Below the pieces are notes generated by a model, which was given only the letters and a program-made list of their open reading frames with translations, did no database searches and had not been told where the DNA came from. DNA of 64,000 nucleotides, taken from Chitinophaga flava (lineage in GTDB: Bacteria > Bacteroidota > Bacteroidia > Chitinophagales > Chitinophagaceae). Position 1 is the first letter of the stretch. The number at the start of each line of letters is the position of its first letter. Made by a program: the position numbers and the translations under genes. This document shows, piece after piece, positions 44,962-52,571 of the stretch. Location: positions 3,348,001-3,412,000 of the forward strand of contig NZ_QFFJ01000001.1 of NCBI RefSeq assembly GCF_003308995.1, written 5' to 3'.

Positions 44962-46710
44962 ATGAAAAAATTAAACATCATACAATATCTGGCAGTGGCG
45001 GCATTATTGTACTCCACTACCGCATGTAACAAGGATTTTCTGGAAAAGAAGCCCCTGACAGAGTATCAGGAGTCGGAGGTATGGCAGGACAAAGGGCTGG
45101 TACAGGCGTTTGTGAACGACCTGTATGTGCAGATGCGCCCCGGATTTAATGAAGTAATGCTGTCATCCATGACCGATGAAAGCCGGTTTATTCACGACTA
45201 CAATACTTCCCGGGTAGTACAGGGCAATATCTCTCCCGATGATATAGGTGCACTCAATGATTTCAGCCGTTGGGACAACCATTATAAAGAGATACGTAAT
45301 TGTAATATGTTTTTTGAGAAGATTGATAACGTGCCGGTAGATGATGCCACCCGTAATACGATGAAGGGAGAAGTTCATTTTATGCGGGCCTGGTACTATC
45401 AAATGCTGGTGAAGTATTACGGCGGGGTGCCACTGGTCACAAAAACATTCAATGTAAAAGGTGATGAGCAGGAAATCCTAAATATCAAAAGAGCGACGTT
45501 TGAAACCTGTGTGAAGTTTATCGCTGATGAGTGTGACAGCGCTGCTAAATTGTTGCCGCTGTCTTATGAAGGGATAAAAGACAAGGGTAGGGTAACCAAA
45601 GGTGCTGCTATGGCCCTGAAATCAAGGATATTGCTGTTTGCTGCCAGTGATCTGTTTAACAAACAAGTGAAAAGCCCATTGATGGGTTATACTACCGGGG
45701 ATCAGATGGCCCGTTTCCGCCTGGCCAAAGATGCGGCCAAAGCGGTAATGGATCTGGGTATCTACGAACTATATCATCCTACTGATTCAGCAGCAGAAAA
45801 TTACAGCCGTATTTTCCTGGACAAGGATCATAAGGAGCTGATTTTTGTTAAACAATATGACAAGGCTTTATTGGGCACTAGCCATGATCTTTACAATGGT
45901 CCTAATGGTTATCATAACTGGGGAGGCAATGTGCCACTGGAAAACTTTGTTTCCGGCTATCAGATGAGGGACGGCTCTGCTTTCTCCTGGTCTAATGCTG
46001 CACAGGCGCAGGCGCCCTATGTAGGCCGTGATCCGCGTTTTTATGCTACCATCCTGTATGACGGCGCCAAATGGAAGCCTCGTCCCAAAGATGGTGCGGA
46101 AGTAGATCCTGTAGGGGTAATCCAGACAGGTAAATATGAACCCAAAAATGGCGGCGTAGACAGTGTGTGGGGCCTCGATACACGTAACAGCACCATCGAA
46201 AACTGGAATGGTACATTCTCCGGGTATTATATGCGTAAGTTCATGGATAAAAACCTGGATGCGCAGTTTTTCCGTGGTGACCAGAACTGGATCTTTATTC
46301 GTTATGCAGAAGTGCTGCTGAACTATGCAGAAGCCAGTATCTGGCTGGGAGAGGAGGCAGACGCATTACCGGTGTTAAACAGTGTACGTACCAGGGCTGG
46401 TATGCCGGCGACAGCAGCTACCGGAGATGCGTTGAAAGACATGCTTAAATATGAAAGACGCTATGAGCTGGCGTTTGAAGAACACCGTTTCTTTGATGCC
46501 CGCAGATGGATGACAGATGCAATGACGGCGTTTAACGGCAGTGCCAAAGGTATTGAAGTACTGGGCTCCATGATAGCTAACCACCCGTTTGTATACCGCC
46601 CTGTCAGCATACAGGACCGTACTTTCAGGGAGAAAGATTATCTGCTGCCTATCCCTGCCGCAGAGATCCGGAAGAACAGCAACCTGGAGCAACAAGTTCC
46701 CTATAAATAA
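44962..46710 (+). CDS. RagB/SusD surface glycan-binding lipoprotein
   Basis: 582 residues from the ATG at 44962 (MKKLNIIQYLAVAALLYSTT), which gives a lipobox ACNKDF; an upstream in-frame codon at 44938 overlaps susC. The N-terminal FLEKKPLTEYQ, central TPR-like helices (GEVHFMRAWYYQML) and C-terminal YERRYELAFEEHRFFDARRW and RTFREKDYLLPIP are SusD signatures. It should cap the SusC barrel and bind the imported glycan. Confidence 0.95.
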   Translation: MKKLNIIQYLAVAALLYSTTACNKDFLEKKPLTEYQESEVWQDKGLVQAFVNDLYVQMRPGFNEVMLSSMTDESRFIHDYNTSRVVQGNISPDDIGALNDFSRWDNHYKEIRNCNMFFEKIDNVPVDDATRNTMKGEVHFMRAWYYQMLVKYYGGVPLVTKTFNVKGDEQEILNIKRATFETCVKFIADECDSAAKLLPLSYEGIKDKGRVTKGAAMALKSRILLFAASDLFNKQVKSPLMGYTTGDQMARFRLAKDAAKAVMDLGIYELYHPTDSAAENYSRIFLDKDHKELIFVKQYDKALLGTSHDLYNGPNGYHNWGGNVPLENFVSGYQMRDGSAFSWSNAAQAQAPYVGRDPRFYATILYDGAKWKPRPKDGAEVDPVGVIQTGKYEPKNGGVDSVWGLDTRNSTIENWNGTFSGYYMRKFMDKNLDAQFFRGDQNWIFIRYAEVLLNYAEASIWLGEEADALPVLNSVRTRAGMPATAATGDALKDMLKYERRYELAFEEHRFFDARRWMTDAMTAFNGSAKGIEVLGSMIANHPFVYRPVSIQDRTFREKDYLLPIPAAEIRKNSNLEQQVPYK

Positions 46711-46713
46711 CGT

Positions 46714-46733
46714 CCCAGGGCTGAAGCCCTGGG
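46714..46733. repeat. CCCAGGGCT palindrome, copy 2
   Basis: CCCAGGGCT-GA-AGCCCTGGG, 4 bp after the susD stop, in the reverse orientation to copy 3. Confidence 0.8.
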
Positions 46734-46801
46734 CTAATATAGATTCATATTAAGAACTTCAGAATTAGCTCTGGGCTTCATATCCCGGGCCTCGAAAATA
46801 G

Positions 46802-46821
46802 CCCAGGGCTTCAGCCCTGGG
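46802..46821. repeat. CCCAGGGCT palindrome, copy 3
   Basis: CCCAGGGCT-TC-AGCCCTGGG preceded by ATAG. With copy 2 it forms an inverted pair about 70 bp apart, with a degenerate related sequence between them. Confidence 0.8.
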
Positions 46822-46823
46822 AA

Positions 46824-46857
46824 AAAAAATGCAGCGAAGCGCTTCGCTGCATTTTTT
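46824..46857. terminator. Bidirectional terminator between susD and the Gfo gene
   Basis: A perfect loopless palindrome of 17-bp arms (AAAAAATGCAGCGAAGC and its complement), A-run on one side and T-run on the other, between convergent genes. Confidence 0.85.
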
Positions 46858-46884
46858 ATTTAAAATATTTAATCCGGATCAGCA

Positions 46885-48336
46885 TCAAACGCCCAGAGAC
46901 CAGCCGTCGCGATAAGTACGTTTCACGAACTGGTTGGCTTCATCGAAGTTGGTGATCTTCATATTGGCGCCGTCCCACAGCAGTTTGATATAACGGCCGG
47001 GGTAGTCGTATCCTTTTCCGCTGGCTTTTGGCTTGCGGAGGTCGAAGCTGCGGATGGCGAGGTTGGCCATCAGAATGCTTTCTGTTAGCGGACCGGCGAT
47101 ATCAAACGGAGAGCTGAGTGTTTGGGCTTGTTTGCTGTTGTAGCCGGCGATGGCTGCATTTACCCATTGAACGTAGTGACCTTCCGGTACACGGGCGATG
47201 GTTTGTGGCACTTTTACTTCGTTGGTGCGGGAAGTAGGCAGCAGCTTGGGGTACATGCCGTAGGTACCGCACATCATCTTGCCTTTATCGCCGATGAAGA
47301 TGGCGCCGTTGCCACCGTCACCCATGACTTCATTAGGTCCCAGTTCTTCCGGACGTTCGGGCTGAATACCACCATCCATCCAGTGCAGGGTGATTTCTTT
47401 GCCGTTTTTGCCCGGGAATTTCATGATAACATGGGAAGAAGGAGGGCAGCTTTCGGGAAAGTAACCACGGGTAAACTCGCCCACATATACACTACCTACG
47501 CTGCATTCCACAGAAGTGGGGTAACCCAGGCCCAGTACACGGAAAGGAGGTTCGATGATATGGCAACCCATATCGCCGATGGCACCGGTACCATAGTCCC
47601 ACCAGCCACGCCAGTTGAAAGGCACGAGGTTATCCACATAATCCTTTTTGGGAGCGGTTCCCAGCCACAGGTCCCAGTTGAGTTCTTTCGGGATGTCTTT
47701 CTTTTCGGTAGGCCATGCAATACCTTGTGGCCATACAGGGCGGTCTGTCCAGCAGTAAACAGTATGTACATCGCCGATAAGGCCGGCATTGTACCATTCC
47801 ATCAACTGACGTACACCGTCGCCGGATGAGCCCTGGTTGCCCATCTGGCTTACCACTTTATGTTTTTTAGCGCCCTGGGTGAGCATACGTGCTTCATAGA
47901 TGTCGTGGGTCAGAGGTTTCTGAACATACACGTGTTTGTTGAGCTGCATGGCGCCCATGGCTGCTACAGCGTGCTGGTGGTCTGGTGTGGACACAGATAC
48001 CGCATCAAAGTTTTTATGTTCTTTATCGAACATTTCCCTGAAGTCAGTATAGAATTTGGCTTTAGGAAATTTCTTAACGGCATCGGCTGCACGACGTGTA
48101 TCTACATCGCAGAGGAAGGTAATGTCGGCAGGGCCTTTGGCAAATTCGGAGATATCACCGAAACCTTTACCACCAACACCGATACCGGCTACACGGAGAC
48201 GGTCGCTTGGTGCTGTAAAACCTCTACCCAGTACATGACGTGGAACGATCATAAATCCGGCGGCGGCTAATGCACCGTTTCTCAGGAATGATCTGCGGGA
48301 TACCTGGTTTGTCCCGCTCTTTTTTTCTGGAACCAT
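46885..48336 (-). CDS. Tat-exported Gfo/Idh/MocA oxidoreductase
   Basis: 483 residues. Twin-arginine leader SRRSFLRNGALAAAGFMIVP. NAD(P) motif GIGVGGKGFGDI and lysine in VQKPLTHDIYEAR (QKP instead of the common EKP). Later GDMGCHIIEPPFRVLG is typical of the exported Bacteroidota/Planctomycetes group. It is the last gene of a three-gene minus-strand operon with a GMC dehydrogenase and its small subunit, suggesting it reduces or rearranges the keto-sugar they produce. Confidence 0.92.
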   Translation of the reverse strand: MVPEKKSGTNQVSRRSFLRNGALAAAGFMIVPRHVLGRGFTAPSDRLRVAGIGVGGKGFGDISEFAKGPADITFLCDVDTRRAADAVKKFPKAKFYTDFREMFDKEHKNFDAVSVSTPDHQHAVAAMGAMQLNKHVYVQKPLTHDIYEARMLTQGAKKHKVVSQMGNQGSSGDGVRQLMEWYNAGLIGDVHTVYCWTDRPVWPQGIAWPTEKKDIPKELNWDLWLGTAPKKDYVDNLVPFNWRGWWDYGTGAIGDMGCHIIEPPFRVLGLGYPTSVECSVGSVYVGEFTRGYFPESCPPSSHVIMKFPGKNGKEITLHWMDGGIQPERPEELGPNEVMGDGGNGAIFIGDKGKMMCGTYGMYPKLLPTSRTNEVKVPQTIARVPEGHYVQWVNAAIAGYNSKQAQTLSSPFDIAGPLTESILMANLAIRSFDLRKPKASGKGYDYPGRYIKLLWDGANMKITNFDEANQFVKRTYRDGWSLGV

Positions 48337-48478
48337 GAGTGATAATAGTTTAATAGGTACTTGTTGATTGCGGATAAATGACGAATCGCGGATTGGAGAG
48401 CTAAGATAAAAGGTGAAACCAGATTTTTATATCCACTTATCATTTCCACCGCCAGATTCGTTCATTCATAACGTTTAT

Positions 48479-49168
48479 TTAATCCCAGGTCATGATCTTG
48501 CCTCTGTCTTCGATTTTGAGGCAGGTGGCCAGGGTTTTTTCGTCGTAGGCATAACCATACTGTTTCAGCACATCAGCAGGCACACCATCCCACTCGTTAG
48601 GAGTGTTACCTACATATCCGAGGTCCTTGATACCTATTTTGCTGGTAAAGAAACCGGTGGCGGTAAGATTACGCATACGGTTGAAGAAGGCAACGCCCTG
48701 TGTGTTTTCGGGGGCGGCTTTTTCAGGGTAGGCGATAAGGTCTACCATCTCGATACGTTGTTCCGGGCTGCACGCTGCAAAGGACTTATTATAACGTTTG
48801 GCACATTGTACGTCGAGCCAGCGGAGGCCGCCGCGCATGGGCAGCTGGTGGTCGGGCATATCTTTTACAATGAACTCAATGAATTCAGGAACCTTAGCAT
48901 CAGAAGCGCTGCCGGAGTGTTCATCAGCGGGGATGATAATATCAGCCAGGATGGTGATGGTTTTCATTTCTTCAGGTGTGAAGAATTTATCTTCCATCAG
49001 GGCCTTGTCTCTTTTGGCTTCGTCCGGTGTGCGGCCATAGCCGGGCGTATTGGCGGCTGTTTTTTTGTCACCGCCGGTTTTGTTGTCTTCACAACCGGTG
49101 GCAGATAAGATGGTGCCTACAGATAAAGTTCCCAGCGCAATGGCTCTAAGGGATTCTCTTCTATCCAT
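48479..49168 (-). CDS. Gluconate 2-dehydrogenase subunit 3-type lipoprotein
   Basis: 229 residues. The leader MDRRESLRAIALGTLSVGT has an RR pair and the lipobox ILSATGCE, so Tat export followed by lipid anchoring is possible. The segment ITILADIIIPADEHSGSASDA and RGGLRWLDVQCAKRYNKSF are typical of the subunit 3 family, which acts as chaperone and anchor for the flavin subunit. It is 47 bp downstream of the GMC gene. Confidence 0.92.
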   Translation of the reverse strand: MDRRESLRAIALGTLSVGTILSATGCEDNKTGGDKKTAANTPGYGRTPDEAKRDKALMEDKFFTPEEMKTITILADIIIPADEHSGSASDAKVPEFIEFIVKDMPDHQLPMRGGLRWLDVQCAKRYNKSFAACSPEQRIEMVDLIAYPEKAAPENTQGVAFFNRMRNLTATGFFTSKIGIKDLGYVGNTPNEWDGVPADVLKQYGYAYDEKTLATCLKIEDRGKIMTWD

Positions 49169-49215
49169 GTTATATTTTTTATGCGCTCATCTTCATAAAA
49201 TGAGTGCCTGCATGA

Positions 49216-50955
49216 TTAAATATTCTGTTTCTTCAGCTGGTCTACAATATATTCGGATGCTCTCATGGAGAGTGCGAGGATGGTCCAGGTTGGATTTTTG
49301 TCTGCCTGTGATACGAAGGCGCCGCCATCCACAACAAACAGGTTTTTCACTTCGTGGGCCTGATTGAATTTATTGAGTACAGAAGTAGATGGGTTATCGC
49401 CCATACGGGTGGTACCCACTTCATGGATGATACGGCCGGGATTTTCCAGCCCGTACAGTGTTTCCGCGCCTGGTTTGTTGCCGGAAGGTACACCGCCCAT
49501 TTCGAGTATCAGCTGCTCGAAAGTATCCTGCATATGTTTGGCCTGTTTGATCTCGTGGTCGGTCCAGGTGTAGTGGAAGCGCAGCACGGGAATACCGTAC
49601 TTGTCTACTACGTTGGGATCGATTTCGCAGTAGTTGTCTTCCCGGGCAATACATTCTCCTCTGCCGGCGAAGCCGATGTGGGCACCGAAGAAGCGGCGGT
49701 AGTCGTCTTTCAGGGAAGCGCCATAGCCGCCTGCTGTTTTGGGTTTGCCATCGCGGCCGGGATATTTGCCGTTCATGTTTTCCATGCCGAAGCCGAAGCC
49801 GTAGGAAGGCATATGCATGCCGCCACCCATTTCGATATGGTAACCACGGGCAAAGTCCAGTTTTTTGTTATCACCCCACCATGGAATGTAAAGATGCATG
49901 CCGCCAACACCGTCTTCGTTGTAACGTTTGCGGTCCATGAGTGCGGGAATGAATCCGCTTCTGGAGGCGCCGGTAGAGTCGTGGAGGTATTTACCTACTA
50001 CGCCGCTGGAGTTGGCCAGACCATTGGGATGTTTGGCAGATTTGGAGTTGAGCAGGAGTCTGGCCGATTCGCAGGCACTGGCTGCCAGCACTACTACTTT
50101 GGCATTGACAGCATATTCCTGCATATCTGCTTTGTCGATATAGGCTACACCGGTAGCTTTACCACTGTTATCGGTGAGCACTTCCCTTACCATCGCGTTC
50201 GTATATAGGTCAACGTGACCACTTTTCATCGCGGGTTTTACCAGTACAGAAGAGGAGGAGAAGTCGCCATACACAGTACAGCCGCGGCTACACTGGCTGC
50301 AGTAGAAGCATGGGCTGCGGTCTTTATTGACGGAGCGGGTGAGGATAGACAGTCGTGCCGGAATAACGGGAAGGCCCAGTTTTTCACCGGCTTTTTTTAC
50401 CATCAGCTCGTGCAATCTTGGTTTGGGAGGAGGGAGGAAAAATCCGTCTGGTTCGTTGGGCAGGTTTTCTTTGGAGCCGAATACACCGATCAGCTTATCT
50501 ACCCTGTCATAATAAGGTGCTACATCCTGGTAACTGATAGGCCAGTCGTCACCCAGGCCATCATAACTTTTGTGTTTGAAGTCGCGTTCGCCGAAACGAA
50601 GGGAGATGCGTCCCCAGTGGTTGGTACGTCCACCCAGCATACGGGAGCGGAACCAGTCGAATTGGGTGCCGTTTTTCCTTGTGTAGGGCTCTCCGGCAAT
50701 TTCCCATCCGCCGTAGGCGGCGTCGAAGTCTCCAAAGGGGCGGGTTGTGCTGGCACCTCTTCTGGGTGATTCATAAGGCCATTTCAGTTGTGTGGCCTGC
50801 TCCGGGTCTGCCGGATCATACTTGGGCCCTGCTTCCAGGAGCGCTACTTTCAGACCGGCTTCCGATAATATTTTGGCTGCCATGCCGCCGCCGGCACCGG
50901 AACCAACAATACAAACATCATAAAGCTTTGCCTGTTTTTTAATTTCAAAAGCCAT
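49216..50955 (-). CDS. GMC-family FAD sugar dehydrogenase (large subunit)
   Basis: 579 residues. FAD-binding VCIVGSGAGGGMAAK (about 14-28) and LLEAGPKYDP begin the protein; the active-site His is in IHEVGTTRMG and the partner Asn in NPTWTILAL. A cysteine-rich segment CFYCSQCSRGC (C216, C219, C222, C226) lies where related bacterial FAD-dehydrogenases bind an iron-sulfur cluster. With subunit 3 it should oxidise a sugar or glycoside outside the cytoplasm, riding the partner's Tat signal since it has none itself. The substrate and electron acceptor are not evident. Confidence 0.92.
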   Translation of the reverse strand: MAFEIKKQAKLYDVCIVGSGAGGGMAAKILSEAGLKVALLEAGPKYDPADPEQATQLKWPYESPRRGASTTRPFGDFDAAYGGWEIAGEPYTRKNGTQFDWFRSRMLGGRTNHWGRISLRFGERDFKHKSYDGLGDDWPISYQDVAPYYDRVDKLIGVFGSKENLPNEPDGFFLPPPKPRLHELMVKKAGEKLGLPVIPARLSILTRSVNKDRSPCFYCSQCSRGCTVYGDFSSSSVLVKPAMKSGHVDLYTNAMVREVLTDNSGKATGVAYIDKADMQEYAVNAKVVVLAASACESARLLLNSKSAKHPNGLANSSGVVGKYLHDSTGASRSGFIPALMDRKRYNEDGVGGMHLYIPWWGDNKKLDFARGYHIEMGGGMHMPSYGFGFGMENMNGKYPGRDGKPKTAGGYGASLKDDYRRFFGAHIGFAGRGECIAREDNYCEIDPNVVDKYGIPVLRFHYTWTDHEIKQAKHMQDTFEQLILEMGGVPSGNKPGAETLYGLENPGRIIHEVGTTRMGDNPSTSVLNKFNQAHEVKNLFVVDGGAFVSQADKNPTWTILALSMRASEYIVDQLKKQNI

Positions 50956-51038
50956 TTGCGTGGAAATTTTTAGACTTTATTTAAAGAACACCGGTTTTAA
51001 ATCTATAAATTAAATGTTGAAAAAGTAGTCTTTTTTTT

Positions 51039-52508
51039 ATGAGTGAACAGACACCTTACATCATCGGTGTAGATATCGGTACCAGCAGTGCTAAAACGAT
51101 TGGGCTTAACATACAAAACGGGGCTGTCAGCGGGGTATTTCAACAGGCTTATCCCACTCATTACCCACAACCGGGATATGCGGAGCAGGACCCACTTCTG
51201 TTGCTGGATGCCGTCAAAACCGGTATTAAAAACGTAGTGGCCGAAGCAGGGTATCCTCCTGCTGCTATCGCCTTCAGCAGTGCTATGCACAGCATCATGG
51301 CAATAGATGTCAACGGGGAAGTACTTACACCACTCATCATCTGGGCAGATAACCGCAGCGAGCCACAGGCCCTGGCCCTACGCAACAGCCCTTCAGGCAA
51401 ACTGTTGTACCAGCAAACAGGTACGCCTGTTCATGCGATGTCGCCCCTTTGTAAGCTACGTTGGATGCAGGAACAACAACCCCACCTGTTTGCCCGCGCC
51501 GCTATTTTCTCCGGCATCAAGGAATTTATCCTGCACCATTTTTTAGGGAGATATGTGACTGATCACTCCATTGCCTCCGCCACCGGATTGTTTGATATTA
51601 CCACATTGCAATGGAGCGCCGAAGCCCTGCATTATGCGGGCATTACGGCGGCGCAATTGCCATCGCCGGTGCCAGCCAATACCCGGCTGACAGGCCTGCT
51701 GCCTGCAGTAGCAGCTGAACTGGGCGTTCCGGCCGATACACCGCTGATCATCGGGGGGAGTGATGGATGTCTGGCACAATTGGGTAGTCGGGCGCTGGAC
51801 GCAGGGCATGCTACCATTACTATCGGCACCAGCAGTGCTGTGCGCATGGCGGGTTCCAGGCCGCAGACCGACGCGCAGGAACGGCTGTTTACCTACCTCC
51901 TGACCGATGAAGTGTATATCACCGGCGGTGCCAGCAACAATGGCGGCGCCCTGCTGCAATGGCTGGTAAGAGACTTTTTGCAGCAGCCCCTTACCTCCCT
52001 GCCATCTCTGGTAACAGCAGCCCTGGAGGCCGATACGGGCGGCCTTATATGTTTACCTTATCTGTTGGGTGAAAGAGCCCCCATATGGAACAGCCACGCC
52101 ACGGCGGCTTTTATCGGGATTAGGCCATTTCATAAGGCGGCTCATTTTATGCGGGCGATGCTGGAGGGGATCTGTTTTGCTTTGCTGAGCATCAAATCAG
52201 CATTGGAGGAAACAGCAGGACCTGTGCAACGTATTTCAGTCAGCGGTGGTTTTACCGCCACTCCGGGCTGGATACAGCTGCTGGCCGATATCTTTGGGCA
52301 GGAGATGGAGTTAAGCCAGCAAAATGATGCATCTGCTATAGGCGCTATCATGCTGGCGGCCAGAGAATTGCAGCTTCCCTGGCCAGGAGGGGACAACCAG
52401 CCGGCCAACACATTTTATCCTGATAGAAGCCTGTATGCCGGCTATCAGCAACGATACCGCCGGTTTCTCCGGCTATACGAAGTGCTGGAAGAAGTGGAGC
52501 CACAATAA
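51039..52508 (+). CDS. FGGY-family kinase, probably gluconokinase
   Basis: 489 residues. The ATPase fold shows IIGVDIGTSSAKTIGLN (phosphate 1), IGGSDGCLAQLGS and TITIGTSSAV, LPYLLGERAPIWNSHATAAF and RISVSGGFTATPGW. It best matches gluconokinase among FGGY kinases, but xylulokinase-type substrates are not excluded by sequence alone. Divergent from the GMC dehydrogenase operon with an 83-bp shared promoter region, which supports a role in aldonate use. Confidence 0.82.
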   Translation: MSEQTPYIIGVDIGTSSAKTIGLNIQNGAVSGVFQQAYPTHYPQPGYAEQDPLLLLDAVKTGIKNVVAEAGYPPAAIAFSSAMHSIMAIDVNGEVLTPLIIWADNRSEPQALALRNSPSGKLLYQQTGTPVHAMSPLCKLRWMQEQQPHLFARAAIFSGIKEFILHHFLGRYVTDHSIASATGLFDITTLQWSAEALHYAGITAAQLPSPVPANTRLTGLLPAVAAELGVPADTPLIIGGSDGCLAQLGSRALDAGHATITIGTSSAVRMAGSRPQTDAQERLFTYLLTDEVYITGGASNNGGALLQWLVRDFLQQPLTSLPSLVTAALEADTGGLICLPYLLGERAPIWNSHATAAFIGIRPFHKAAHFMRAMLEGICFALLSIKSALEETAGPVQRISVSGGFTATPGWIQLLADIFGQEMELSQQNDASAIGAIMLAARELQLPWPGGDNQPANTFYPDRSLYAGYQQRYRRFLRLYEVLEEVEPQ

Positions 52509-52520
52509 GCAACAAAATAG

Positions 52521-52540
52521 CCCAGGACTAAAGTCCTGGG
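52521..52540. repeat. CCCAGGACT palindrome, variant copy 4
   Basis: CCCAGGACT-AA-AGTCCTGGG preceded by ATAG, between convergent kinase and mutL genes. One base per arm differs from the other copies, and the change is compensated on both arms. Confidence 0.78.
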
Positions 52541-52571
52541 CCCTATATTTTATCAATAAAATATGTAATGC

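Noticed and set aside
49354..50208. 284-codon plus-strand open frame opposite the GMC dehydrogenase
   Set aside because: Shadow frame over a clearly coding minus-strand gene.
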